Counted from the stretch's first letter, positions 20,233-28,473 are shown. The stretch: 35,228 bases of DNA from an uncultured Microbacterium sp. (GCA_947503655.1 CANNEP010000029.1:1-35228); one strand, 5' to 3'. Numbers and translations are program-made. The notes: generated from the sequence alone by a model not told the origin.

Positions 20233-23200
20233 GTGCCCGAAATCGACGTTGTCCCCGCCCACTCGCGGTGGTTCCGCCCCCTCGCCAGCCTGGCAACCGC
20301 AGCGCTCATCGTCGTCGGCCTGCTGGTTCCGTCGCCCGCAGCGGCAGCCCCAGGCAACCTTCCGTCGCCCGCGACTGCAACCCCAGGCAACCTTCCCGCG
20401 ACCACAACCGCAGACAACACCCGCGCGACCGCCCCCTCTCAGATCACACAGGTCATGATGGACGGTCCTAACCAAGCGATGTATGGTGGGCCCCTGAGCT
20501 ACGACGTGGCGGTTTACGGGGCCACTGCTGGTGGAGAGATCGAGCTCTGGATCGATGGCACGTTACGCGAAAAATTCGCCTTCAGCCCGAGCCAGCCACA
20601 GGTCATACCCGTGAACAACCTTCCTGCCGGCAAGCACCTCATCTCTGTGCTCTACCCCGGCGACTCGGTCAATATGTCCTCAAGTGTCACGAGGACCGTG
20701 ACGGTGTACGAATGGAGCTCTGAGGTCGCCGTTCAGACGCCGTGGCCGGCGCCGACGAATTCTGACGCAGAGGTTTCGGTCGCTGTGCGCCTTTCGAACC
20801 CGCAGCACCCAAACGGCGGCAACACGCCACCGCATGCTGAAGGAACGGTGCGTCTTATTCGTGACGGCCTAGCCCCTATCGTGGCGACGCTCACGAACGG
20901 GCGCGCCACCCTCGCCGTGCCTGCAACGACAGCCGTCGATACGCCCTTCCAGGTCGTGTACGAGCCTCCAGCGGGCCAGTGGGTCTCCCCTTCGCGCGCA
21001 GAAGCCCACCTGCGTTTTCTGCCAACACTGGAGTTGACGGCATCCTCAGAAAAGGTCGTTCATGGCACGCCCGTTGTGCTGACGGCCGCTGTCACCAATA
21101 ATCAGCCCGGCGGCTACGTTGAGTTCTTCGAAGACGCTCGTGGGGTCGGCTTCTTAAACCTCACGGATGGCGTGACTTCGTTGCAACTGATCGACCTTGC
21201 CGTCGGTTTACATAGTTTTTCGGCGCGGTACTCCTATTACTACAACGCCGGTTGGGCGAGTAGCGGTACCACCAACGTCGAGGTCGTGCCGTGGAAGAGC
21301 GTCGTCACAACGACACTCGCGCAGTCTGAGGTTGCGGTGGGTGATGCTACGACAGCGAATGTCTCGGTCGCGCTCGAAGCACCGGAGGGGGTCGCGGGGG
21401 CGCCGGCGGCGCCGATGGCGAGCGGAACCGTGGAGCTGCTTGTCGACGGAAAGGTCGTTGGTAGCCCGGTTGCGTTGGCCGCTGGCTCAGCTGAATTGAA
21501 TGTGCCCGCACAGGCCGGGGGAGTTGCTCTCATCGCCGCGCGGTTCACGCCGGCAGGCCCGACGATGTCTGCGGAGGAGTCGGCGGCTGTCCGGCTTACG
21601 ACGTCCCTCCCGCTACGTACGCTGACAGTGAGCCATCCGACGCGCGTTGACGCCGGGGCCGCCATACTTCTCGACGGCATGGTCACCGACGACGGGGGCA
21701 ACCCGCTCGCTGTGCCCCATATCGGCATTAGGCTCTATAACGCGGTAACTGGTGAACTGTTGAGGACGATCCCTACCGGGTCCAATGATGTCGGAAAAAT
21801 GCAGGTGTGGCTCGCCCCTGTGCCGGTTGGTAGCTATCGCCTGGAGTACCGCTCACCCGCAACGGCGGATTACGCTGAGCTCGTTACCGAGACGACGTTC
21901 ACCGTCGTTCCCATCAGTACATTGTTCGCTTTGCAAGTATCGCCGCCGGCGCCCCATGGTTCTGAGCGCACTTTCACAGCGATCGTCGTGGGTCAATACC
22001 CGACCGGAACGGTCACGTTTACGACAAACGGTGGAGTCTCGGTGCCGGTGCCCGTGATAAACGGGGAAGCCACGTTCACCACGAGCGATTTGGCCGTCGG
22101 CGAGAACACCGTCACCGCGGTGTATTCGGGTGACGCGCGTCACGCGGCGGCTTCGAGCTGGATCGCTGTAACCGTGGCAGCGTGGAACAGCGCGGTTTCG
22201 ATGACGCTCTCACAGACCGATGCGCGCGTCGGTGATGTGGTGACAGCGAACGTCGCCGTGGCGCTGGTTGACCCGACAATCACCACGATCGCAGAGGCCG
22301 TTGGTGCTCCGGTGCGGGCGGCGAGCGGAACCGTTCAGCTGCTTGTCGACGGCGCGCCGGTTGGTGATGTGGTCGCGCTGGTAAACGGTGTGGCAACGCT
22401 GCCGGTGCCGACAGATGCGGTGGGGGAGTCGTCGTTGTCGGCGCGTTTCATCCCGGCGGATGCCACGATGACTGGGGCGACGAGTGCAGCGCACGATCTG
22501 ACAGTCCGCCTTATTGAGGCTTCGACGACTGTTGAGGTATCGCCGACCGCCGTTCATGGTTCCGACCGCGTGATCATCGCTCGTGTCACGGGTGATAAGC
22601 CGACCGGAAATGTCGAGTTCTCCGTCGACGGAGTCGTGGTTGCGATTGCCCCGGTGACCGCCGGCGTCGCGACAATCAGCACGAATACGCTCGCTGTTGG
22701 TAGCCATGCGATCACGGCACGCTACGTGGGTGACGCTCGCCACACCGAGGCGACGGCCTCAGCGACGGCAACGGTCGCGGCCTGGGCGAGTACCGTCACA
22801 ACGATTCTGTCGTCAGCCGATGCGGAGGTAGGCGATGAGGTTACTGTCACCGCAAACGTCACGTTGAGTGATCCGAACGCGAACCCGCTCATGCGCTCGG
22901 CTCGCGTCACGCCGCCGGTCGCGAGCGGAACCGTTGCGCTGCTGATCGACGGATCGGCTGTTGGCGACCCGGTTGCGTTGGCCGACGGCTCGGCGACGCT
23001 GACCCTGCCGACGACGTCGGCGGGTTCGCTCTCGGTGTCGGTTCGGTTCGTTCCGGCTGACGCGTCGATGAGCGCGGCGGAGTCTACCGCCGTCACAGTG
23101 ACGGTTGACCCGGTGCCGACGCCGACACCCACGCCGGAACCGACGCCCACCGCAACGCCGGAGCCTTCGCCGACGCAGTCTGTGGTTCCGTCGCCAACGG

Positions 23201-23346
23201 CACCCATGGTTCCGTCACCGTCTCCGTCACCCGCACCACTCGCGGCGACCGGAACCGCTGACGCTGGCGGACTCCTGCTGACCGCGCTGCTGCTCATCGC
23301 GGGCGCGCTCGCGGCAGGACGGGTGGCACGCCGCCAGCGTAGCTAA
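20233..23346 (+). CDS. Wall-anchored surface protein with nine Ig-like domains
   Basis: About 1037 residues. A signal peptide (basic RWFR, then LASLATAALIVVGLLVPSPAAAA) is followed by a short Pro/Ala/Thr linker, nine beta-sandwich modules (about 70-955), a Pro/Thr/Ser stalk (about 959-1002) and a sorting signal LAATG at 1003-1007, a hydrophobic helix and RRQRS. Two module types alternate. Type A has HGS...PTGxVxF...LAVGxHxxTARYxGDARH (near 70, 267, 566, 766); type B has WxSxVxTxLSxxxAxVGD...ASGTVxLLVDG (near 161 degenerate, 354, 651, 851); one odd module sits near 461. LAxTG is the motif recognised by class E sortases. The GTG at 20233 follows GGGAG by 5 nt. Adhesin or structural role is inferred; no enzymatic domain is visible. 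Confidence 0.9.
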   Translation: MPEIDVVPAHSRWFRPLASLATAALIVVGLLVPSPAAAAPGNLPSPATATPGNLPATTTADNTRATAPSQITQVMMDGPNQAMYGGPLSYDVAVYGATAGGEIELWIDGTLREKFAFSPSQPQVIPVNNLPAGKHLISVLYPGDSVNMSSSVTRTVTVYEWSSEVAVQTPWPAPTNSDAEVSVAVRLSNPQHPNGGNTPPHAEGTVRLIRDGLAPIVATLTNGRATLAVPATTAVDTPFQVVYEPPAGQWVSPSRAEAHLRFLPTLELTASSEKVVHGTPVVLTAAVTNNQPGGYVEFFEDARGVGFLNLTDGVTSLQLIDLAVGLHSFSARYSYYYNAGWASSGTTNVEVVPWKSVVTTTLAQSEVAVGDATTANVSVALEAPEGVAGAPAAPMASGTVELLVDGKVVGSPVALAAGSAELNVPAQAGGVALIAARFTPAGPTMSAEESAAVRLTTSLPLRTLTVSHPTRVDAGAAILLDGMVTDDGGNPLAVPHIGIRLYNAVTGELLRTIPTGSNDVGKMQVWLAPVPVGSYRLEYRSPATADYAELVTETTFTVVPISTLFALQVSPPAPHGSERTFTAIVVGQYPTGTVTFTTNGGVSVPVPVINGEATFTTSDLAVGENTVTAVYSGDARHAAASSWIAVTVAAWNSAVSMTLSQTDARVGDVVTANVAVALVDPTITTIAEAVGAPVRAASGTVQLLVDGAPVGDVVALVNGVATLPVPTDAVGESSLSARFIPADATMTGATSAAHDLTVRLIEASTTVEVSPTAVHGSDRVIIARVTGDKPTGNVEFSVDGVVVAIAPVTAGVATISTNTLAVGSHAITARYVGDARHTEATASATATVAAWASTVTTILSSADAEVGDEVTVTANVTLSDPNANPLMRSARVTPPVASGTVALLIDGSAVGDPVALADGSATLTLPTTSAGSLSVSVRFVPADASMSAAESTAVTVTVDPVPTPTPTPEPTPTATPEPSPTQSVVPSPTAPMVPSPSPSPAPLAATGTADAGGLLLTALLLIAGALAAGRVARRQRS
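20348..20396 (+). repeat. 33-bp-period duplication in the linker of the Ig-like protein
   Basis: CCCCAGGCAACCTTCC occurs at 20348-20363 and again at 20381-20396. The 33-bp period keeps frame and gives two 11-residue units, APGNLPSPATA and TPGNLPATTTA, just after the signal-peptide cleavage site. Confidence 0.75.
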
Positions 23347-23369
23347 GCGGTGGCCGACGTTTCGTGACT

Positions 23370-23409
23370 CATCGGGTCGGGGCTCCTCTTCCAGGGCCCC
23401 GGCCCGATG
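23370..23409 (+). terminator. Terminator of the Ig-like protein gene
   Basis: CATCGGGTCGGGGC pairs with GCCCCGGCCCGATG (14 bp, one G-U pair) around a 12-nt loop, 23 nt after the stop. The U-tract is weak. Confidence 0.75.
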
Positions 23410-23472
23410 TCGTTGTGAAAGCTCTCGGCGCACGTTCGGTGTGGATCGCTACGATCGTGGGCAGGGGGCACG

Positions 23473-24054
23473 ATGACCATTCGATTTCTCGGGGCGGTGG
23501 CGCTGATCGGCGGCGCGCTCATGCTGGCGGCGTGTGTGGGCGGTGGCGGTGTGGTGCCGACGCAGACGCCGATAACGGTTCCGGAGTCGTTGAAGCCGAC
23601 GAATGTTCCCGAGCCCGTGCAGAAGGTTGACGCCGCGTGTGCGACGTCGTGGGTAAAGTTTGAGCGGCTGCTCACGCAGTACGACGCCGATAGCGCGCGG
23701 GCCGCGGTCGAGGCGCGGGTTGAGTTCGACCCGGATGATCCGTACGACATTGCGCGCGACGCCACCGGAGCCGACGACTACTACGCCACGCTCAGCGAGC
23801 TGACCGTCACGTTCGGCACCGATGTCGGGGCCATCGCCGACAGCGTGACGAACCCGCAAGTGAACGAGGCGCTCGCCGCTATTGGCGAGGGCCACGTTGA
23901 CGCCGGCACGTTCTTGGCCGGCTACACCGACCTGTCAACGTCCGACGACGACATTGCCCAATTCGAAGACGACTACTTCGAGACGATGCTGCAGATGTCG
24001 CAATACGCCTCGCTCTGCGACGAAACCCTGAGCGGCGGAACCAGCGACAGCTGA
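23473..24054 (+). CDS. Hypothetical lipoprotein
   Basis: 193 residues with a lipoprotein signal peptide, lipobox LAAC with the cysteine at residue 21. After a Pro/Thr-rich linker the mature part is mostly helical and acidic, with two further cysteines (in DAACATSW and SLCDETL) that could form a disulfide outside the cell. No family is recognised. A TACGAT box at 23453-23458 gives a short leader before the ATG; the ribosome site is weak (AGGGGGC). It follows the surface-protein terminator, so it is a separate unit. Confidence 0.8.
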   Translation: MTIRFLGAVALIGGALMLAACVGGGGVVPTQTPITVPESLKPTNVPEPVQKVDAACATSWVKFERLLTQYDADSARAAVEARVEFDPDDPYDIARDATGADDYYATLSELTVTFGTDVGAIADSVTNPQVNEALAAIGEGHVDAGTFLAGYTDLSTSDDDIAQFEDDYFETMLQMSQYASLCDETLSGGTSDS

Positions 24055-24065
24055 GGTTGGTTGGT

Positions 24066-24119
24066 GCGGTTTCGGGTGGTGCGGGTTCGTGCGGTTTCGG
24101 GTGGGGCGGTTTCGGGTGG
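24066..24119 (+). repeat. Short minisatellite (three GCGGTTTCGGGTGG units)
   Basis: The 14-mer occurs at 24066-24079, 24091-24104 and 24106-24119, with partial copies between. It lies in the 100-bp gap between the lipoprotein gene and the mazG-like gene, which converge here. Confidence 0.75.
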
Positions 24120-24144
24120 TGCGGCGCGCTGGTGCTTGCGCCGT

Positions 24145-24156
24145 GGTTCCGGAACC
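24145..24156. repeat. 12-bp perfect palindrome touching the mazG-like stop codon
   Basis: GGTTCCGGAACC reads the same on both strands and ends on the last base of the stop codon of the minus-strand gene. It is a fused head-to-head pair of the GGTTCCG element that recurs in this window. Confidence 0.7.
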
Positions 24157-24470
24157 TACTCGATCGGCGCGATGCGCCCGCGGGTGTGTTCGACGGGGTA
24201 CTTGAGGCGGGTTTTCTCGAGCTTGGACAGTAAAATCTCGTCGAGGTCAAAGTCCATCACGCGGGCCAGAGCGATGCAGTAGTGCAACACGTCGGCGAGC
24301 TCGTCGGCGACCTCCTGGCGGTCGGCGGTTTCTGTCCACTGGTACAGCTCGAGCAGCTCAGCGGCCTCGATGCTGATGCTCTTCGCGAGGTTCGCCGGAG
24401 AGTGAAACTTCTGCCACTCCCGCTCCTCAGCGAAGCGCCGCAACGTGTCGAGCGTGTTCTGATTCACCAT
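24156..24470 (-). CDS. MazG-like nucleotide pyrophosphohydrolase
   Basis: 104 residues of the all-alpha NTP pyrophosphatase superfamily (iMazG/dCTPase type). The metal-binding signature ExxE...ExxD is seen as E35/E38 (IEAAELLELYQW) and E57/D60 (EVADELADVLHY). These enzymes hydrolyse non-canonical or surplus (d)NTPs to the monophosphate. A TAGCGT box lies exactly 6 nt before the ATG at 24470, so the gene is probably leaderless. It is monocistronic, with a convergent lipoprotein gene. Confidence 0.9.
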   Translation of the reverse strand: MVNQNTLDTLRRFAEEREWQKFHSPANLAKSISIEAAELLELYQWTETADRQEVADELADVLHYCIALARVMDFDLDEILLSKLEKTRLKYPVEHTRGRIAPIE

Positions 24471-24476
24471 GCCCCG

Positions 24477-24482
24477 ACGCTA
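24477..24482 (-). promoter_or_regulatory. -10 box of the mazG-like gene (leaderless)
   Basis: TAGCGT on the minus strand, 6 nt before the start codon, with no Shine-Dalgarno site. Confidence 0.55.
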
Positions 24483-24664
24483 CCAGCGCCCGGTGCCGGC
24501 GCCCACCCCGCGCGCCTGCCGGGGTTCCGTCCCCCCAGTCCAATCCCGTTGTGCACGATGACGCCCTTGAGCGAGCGCGTTTAGGCGGCGTGTCGCGTGC
24601 GGTTGCGAACTTGGTCGTGCAGAACAGAGTTGAGTGGAGGGCCGGAACAGCGGGGCACTGAAAC

Positions 24665-24703
24665 CACGGGGCATCAGAATCACGGGGCATCAGAATCACG
24701 GGG
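24665..24703 (+). repeat. 16-bp tandem repeat before dtd end
   Basis: CACGGGGCATCAGAAT occurs twice in tandem (24665-24680, 24681-24696), followed by a truncated third CACGGGG; a degenerate copy precedes it. It is in the 255-bp gap 24471-24725, where I see nothing else of note. Confidence 0.8.
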
Positions 24704-24725
24704 CCGCCGTGAGAAATTTCGGAGG

Positions 24726-25160
24726 CTAGAGGCTGGCGGTGTCGAGGAGCATTGTGAATGGGCCGTCGTTCACCGACGAGACGCGCATCATGGCGCCGAA
24801 CTGGCCGGTTTCGACGTGGGCGCCGGCTTCGCGGAGCAGCTCGACAACGCGATCGACGAGGGGTTCGGCGTGCGGTCGACCTGACGCGGCTGTCCACGAC
24901 GGGCGCCGCCCTCGGCGCGCATCGCCATACAGCGTGAACTGGCTCACCACGAGAATCGGGGAGCCCACATCTGACGCACTTTTTTGGTCGTCGAGAATGC
25001 GGAGGTCCCAAATCTTGCGGGCGATCTTCGCGGCTTCGGCCTCGCCATCGTCGTGCGTGACACCCACCAGCGCCAGCAACCCCGGCCAGGGCAGTTCTCC
25101 CACAATGGTTCCGTCAACCTCAACCGACGCACTCGCTACCCGCGTGAGAACTGCTCGCAT
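24726..25160 (-). CDS. dtd: D-aminoacyl-tRNA deacylase
   Basis: 144 residues, normal length for Dtd. It removes D-amino acids (and glycine from tRNA-Ala) mischarged to tRNA in the cytoplasm. Diagnostic motifs are SQFTLYGD near residue 76 and [10 protein letters not shown] near 129, the latter a variant of the usual NxGPxT. The start is ATG at 25160. TAAGTT lies exactly 6 nt upstream, and that box overlaps the stop codon of the neighbouring pseudogene, so the dtd promoter sits in the pseudogene's last codons. Confidence 0.95.
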   Translation of the reverse strand: MRAVLTRVASASVEVDGTIVGELPWPGLLALVGVTHDDGEAEAAKIARKIWDLRILDDQKSASDVGSPILVVSQFTLYGDARRGRRPSWTAASGRPHAEPLVDRVVELLREAGAHVETGQFGAMMRVSSVNDGPFTMLLDTASL

Positions 25161-25166
25161 ACGTCA

Positions 25167-25172
25167 AACTTA
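25167..25172 (-). promoter_or_regulatory. -10 box of dtd (leaderless)
   Basis: TAAGTT with a 6-nt spacer before the ATG. It shares three bases with the stop codon of the upstream pseudogene. Confidence 0.6.
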
Positions 25173-25485
25173 ACCGCGCATCGCGACGCCCCGGCGCCAG
25201 TACCCCATGAACGCGACCCGTTTGCGGTCGATACCGAGATCTTTCACGAGGTGGCGGCGCAGCGTGGTGACGACTCCGGATTCGCCGGCGATCCAGAAAT
25301 AGTGCGCCTCAGATGCGGAACCATGGGGTGCGGAACCAGGGGGGCCGCCGGGTACGGTGGGTGCGCCTTCGGAGGGTGCGAGTTCTTCACCGGGGCCGGT
25401 GAGCCCGGGTTCCAGGTGGAGTACGAAGTCGATGTCGATCTCCGTTTCGCCATCAACAACGCGAATATCGCGCGTGCACAAAAAC
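25170..25485 (-). pseudogene. Remnant of a siderophore-interacting (SIP/ViuB-type) flavoprotein
   Basis: Two pieces of one family lie in one frame. [19 protein letters not shown] matches the FAD-domain segment (YTVR...ELDIDFVLH) of SIP-type ferric-siderophore reductases. About 40 residues later, [19 protein letters not shown] and [18 protein letters not shown] match their extreme C-terminus. In intact proteins some 150 residues lie between them, so the middle is deleted; the N-terminal ~80-100 residues are also gone and replaced by minisatellite sequence. The linker contains two CGGAACCA octamers (25316, 25331). The frame stays open to 25673 but the upstream part ([16 protein letters not shown]...) is repeat-derived. 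Not expected to bind FAD. Confidence 0.7.
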
Positions 25486-25546
25486 ACGCCCCGGTGCACG
25501 ATGTGCCGATTCTGACGCGTCCGAACCCCCGCCCCAACTGCGTGAA

Positions 25547-25656
25547 AACACCCACTTAGCCGCGCCCAAACATCCACCCAGCTGCGTCCAAACACCCACC
25601 CAGCCGCGTCGAAACACCCACCCAGCCGCGTCCAAACACCCACCCAGCCGCGTCCG
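25547..25656 (+). repeat. Five tandem copies of a 22-bp unit
   Basis: Units start at 25547, 25569, 25591, 25613 and 25635, consensus AACACCCACCCAGCCGCGTC plus CA; copies 3-5 are nearly identical, copies 1-2 more diverged. Twenty-two is not a multiple of three, so the frame shifts in each unit; it is not a protein repeat. The region 25486-25865 holds no gene I can support, only this array and the inverted repeat at 25672-25771. Confidence 0.9.
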
Positions 25657-25671
25657 CATCCCTGTGCCGAC

Positions 25672-25771
25672 AACGACCGTTATGCACGCACGGGTGTGAC
25701 TGGTGTTACGGAAGTGGCTGGTGAGGCAATTATTTCGCGCATACCGTTTTCAACCGTGCATAACGGTTGTT
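25672..25771. repeat. 100-bp element with 17-bp terminal inverted repeats
   Basis: AACGACCGTTATGCACG (25672-25688) and CGTGCATAACGGTTGTT (25755-25771) are reverse complements with one mismatch, 66 bp apart. Their central 12 bp match perfectly. The inside has no open frame. Size and shape recall a MITE, but I see no convincing target-site duplication, so a large regulatory hairpin remains possible. Confidence 0.65.
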
Positions 25772-25865
25772 GTGGTGGGGCGGAACCACGGCACGTCGGG
25801 GCTCAGAGCCTCGAGTGCGAAAGCAGGGGTGCGGAGCCTCGGGGTGTGGGACAGGGGTGTGGGGG

Positions 25866-27134
25866 TTACGCGAGGCGGGAGCTGGGGCGGGGGTCGCGGG
25901 CACCGAAGTTGACGGCGAGATCCCAGAGCCAGTTCGCGAGGCTGGGGGCGAAGGGGTGATCCTCGGTGTTGCGGAGCACGAGGCGCCCGCCGGCCACCAC
26001 GAGTAGGTAGTTTCCGTCGTCGTCGGTCGCGACCACGGACATGTAGGTGGGCCCATCGTCACCCCACACCCACGCGGTTGTCGGGTCGGCGAGACGGGCC
26101 GCTTCGGTCGCGGTGATCTCGGCATCGGAGAGGAGCCGGAACGGATGCTCCGCACCCCACAGTGCACCGCTACCGGGTTCTTGTCCGTCATGCCAGCTGA
26201 GGATCTGCGACTCGCCGGAACCTTCACTCGCCTGTTGCGTCGACAGTGGGCGTCGTAGCGAGCGCCTGACATCGTCGGGCATGACCTCGTCAAGAGCGGC
26301 GAGCGCGCTGACGGCGTCACAGTCGTAGCGAGTCTCGTACATGATCAGCCACGCATATTCGCCGAGACCGGAGTCTCGCAACTCTTCGACGGTCGCCAAG
26401 CCTTCGCGTAGCGGCTGCGCCATCGCGTGTGCCATGGTGTAGCCGAACTGGGCCGACTGATCGGTGGGGTCTTCTCGCAGCACGCGGAGAATGAGGTCCT
26501 CCGCCTCGATCGGGCGATACGTGTAGAGGTACGCGAAGGTGAGCGTGATGCTGAGCATCGGCTCGGTCGGGTTGAGCCGGACTGCCTCTTCGATGACCGG
26601 CACGATCACGTCGGGCGGTGCCAGCGATTCGAGCAAGTGCGTGGCCTGGAGGCCGACAGCGTCCGCATACCTCTCCGGGGATGCGGCGGCAGCCTGAGCG
26701 ACCGCCGCATCCACCACCGGCCAGCCAACACTGGGCGACTCGGCAAAAGTCAACGCACGCCCCAGGTCGAAGAGGTCACTCCAGCTCTCGCCCGGTTCTT
26801 CTTCGAGCACGATGCGCGCCAGGCGCACGGCCTCGTCGAAGTTCTCGGCCGAGTGTTCCAGGTCACGCAATTCGCGCGCCGCATTCGCGTACTGCCGGTC
26901 GCGCCGCCCCATCAGATCGTGCAGGAGGTCGCGCGCCTCGTCGACGCGGCCGACCTCTTGGTAGTGCCGGGCGAGCAGAATGATTTGCCCGGTCGATTGT
27001 GGCGAACGCGCCAGCACGCTCGCCACAATCTCCGGAATCTTGGGGTGATCCGGCTGCGCCTCGTACAGCTCCCACGCGAGGTCGCGGTCGCGAGCAATCG
27101 CCTCCTGCTCAACGTCTTGTTCTTCTGGACTCAT
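25866..27134 (-). CDS. TPR-repeat protein, partner of the AAA+ ATPase
   Basis: 422 residues. From about 20 to 270 it is helical with TPR-like repeats (for example QIILLARHYQEVGRVDEARD, NFDEAVRLARIVLEEEPGES, TEPMLSITLTFAYLYTYRP). The C-terminal ~110 residues change character and form a beta-rich domain with WGDDGPTYMSVVATDDDGNY and LVVAGGRLVLRN, which I do not recognise. It starts 40 bp after the AAA+ gene on the same strand, with GAGGGA nearby as ribosome site. No signal peptide, so cytoplasmic. Role as an adaptor or substrate receptor of the ATPase is inferred from operon structure and from TPR biology. Confidence 0.8.
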   Translation of the reverse strand: MSPEEQDVEQEAIARDRDLAWELYEAQPDHPKIPEIVASVLARSPQSTGQIILLARHYQEVGRVDEARDLLHDLMGRRDRQYANAARELRDLEHSAENFDEAVRLARIVLEEEPGESWSDLFDLGRALTFAESPSVGWPVVDAAVAQAAAASPERYADAVGLQATHLLESLAPPDVIVPVIEEAVRLNPTEPMLSITLTFAYLYTYRPIEAEDLILRVLREDPTDQSAQFGYTMAHAMAQPLREGLATVEELRDSGLGEYAWLIMYETRYDCDAVSALAALDEVMPDDVRRSLRRPLSTQQASEGSGESQILSWHDGQEPGSGALWGAEHPFRLLSDAEITATEAARLADPTTAWVWGDDGPTYMSVVATDDDGNYLLVVAGGRLVLRNTEDHPFAPSLANWLWDLAVNFGARDPRPSSRLA

Positions 27135-27174
27135 GTCCCCTCATCCCTCGCGAACGTCCCCTTCGCGGGCTTAA

Positions 27175-28368
27175 CTACTTCATCCCGTGTTTTACGCGGT
27201 ATGCACGCAACTGTGCGAAGGTTCCGTCGTCCACCCCGTAGTCCAGCACCGGAGCGACCTGATCGAACCAACTCGTCGTTGACGGCGTGATGTCGGCGGC
27301 CGCTTCGATGAGTGAGTCGGTGGTGACCGGAACCACGGTGCCGGCTTTCATAGAGGCGCTCATGGCTTTCTGCAGAGCGACTTTGGCAACCTGTGCGATG
27401 TCGGCGCCGGAGAAACCGCCGGTCGCCGCGGCAACCTGCACGGTGTCGACGTTATCGGTCGGCTTGCCCTCGAGGTCGCCCTGTAAAATCGCGGCGCGGG
27501 CGACGGCGTCGGGCGGCAATACAACGACCGTCTTGTCGATGCGGCCGGGGCGACGCAGCGCCGGGTCAATATCCCACGGACGGTTCGTGGCAGCGAGAAA
27601 GTAGACGCCATCGTTGACGCTCTGCACGCCGTCGAGCTCTTCGAGCAGTTGTGTGACGATCATGCGCATCGACTGCGAACCACCGCCACCCGAGGAGCGG
27701 CGGCCACCGACCGCATCGAACTCGTCGAAGAAAATGACGCAAGGGGCGGCGGCGCGGGCATCGTGGAAGATGCTTTGGATCGCCTTTTCGCTGTCGCCGA
27801 TCCACTTCGAGAGCAGGTCGGCGAGCGTGACGTGGATGAACGCGGCGCCCAGGTCGCCGGCGATCGCCTTCGCGATGAAGGTCTTGCCACAACCGGGAGG
27901 GCCGTACATGAGCAGCGAGCCGCCCGGCTTCTGACCGAAGGCGGCCGCAAGCTCGGGGTTGCGCAACGGCGCGAGGAACGTTTCGTCGAGGTGCTGCTTG
28001 ACTTCGGCGAGGCCGGCGACGTCTTCGAGCGTGATGCTGGGGCGCTCGGCATCCCACAGGCCCGGCTGGTCGAGGTCGTCATTGTCGGCGTCGGTGGTTG
28101 CTGGCGCGGCGATCGGGGCGGCGGTCTTCTCTGTGGGCGGTGCCTGCTCTTCGCCGCGGCGTAGGCGGGCGGCCATGAGTCGGGCCCGCATCACGCGCAC
28201 GCGTGCTGCATCACCGCCATCGGCCTCGAACGCGGTGATTTCGCTGCTGGCGCGATCCGGATCCTGCTGCAGTAGCAGCGCGATGAAGTCTTCGCGCAGC
28301 GCCAGGTTGTCGCGATCGGCCGCGACCTCAGCCGCAATGACCTCGAGAAAATCGTCTTCGTTTGCCAC
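27175..28368 (-). CDS. Katanin/Vps4-like AAA+ ATPase
   Basis: 397 residues. The N-terminal ~75 residues are helical and TPR-like, then an acidic/Pro-Ala linker, then one AAA module. Walker A GPPGCGKT at 156-163, pore loop KWIG at 188-191 within SKWIGDSEKAIQSIF, Walker B IFFDEFD with D215/E216, sensor-1 N262, and the arginine-finger segment RRPGRID at 272-278. The SKWxGxSEK pore loop is the hallmark of the classical clade with katanin, spastin and Vps4. The GTG at 28368 has AAGGGG 6 nt upstream. It probably unfolds or disassembles a protein complex presented by the downstream TPR protein; the substrate is unknown. Divergent from the SDR gene. Confidence 0.9.
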   Translation of the reverse strand: MANEDDFLEVIAAEVAADRDNLALREDFIALLLQQDPDRASSEITAFEADGGDAARVRVMRARLMAARLRRGEEQAPPTEKTAAPIAAPATTDADNDDLDQPGLWDAERPSITLEDVAGLAEVKQHLDETFLAPLRNPELAAAFGQKPGGSLLMYGPPGCGKTFIAKAIAGDLGAAFIHVTLADLLSKWIGDSEKAIQSIFHDARAAAPCVIFFDEFDAVGGRRSSGGGGSQSMRMIVTQLLEELDGVQSVNDGVYFLAATNRPWDIDPALRRPGRIDKTVVVLPPDAVARAAILQGDLEGKPTDNVDTVQVAAATGGFSGADIAQVAKVALQKAMSASMKAGTVVPVTTDSLIEAAADITPSTTSWFDQVAPVLDYGVDDGTFAQLRAYRVKHGMK

Positions 28369-28461
28369 AAGCGTCCCCTTAATTTCGCCCTGGATTTTCC
28401 ATAGTGGTCACGCACTTTTGAGTCGCCTGACAGCCACCCGCTTCCTCTCAGCGACGCCGCC

Positions 28462-28467
28462 TAAGAT
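28462..28467 (+). promoter_or_regulatory. -10 box of the SDR gene (leaderless)
   Basis: TAAGAT, then exactly 6 nt (CGATAA), then GTG at 28474. Confidence 0.65.
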
Positions 28468-28473
28468 CGATAA

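Noticed and set aside
20148..20471. 107-codon frame upstream of and overlapping the Ig-like protein gene
   Set aside because: Arg/Pro-rich out-of-frame shadow of the signal-peptide region.
25547..25656. Tandem repeats considered as a CRISPR array
   Set aside because: Copies are directly adjacent with no spacers and no cas genes are present.
25453..25673. Cys/Trp/Gly-rich peptides encoded across the 22-bp array
   Set aside because: They arise from reading a non-triplet repeat in several frames; no conserved start or ribosome site.
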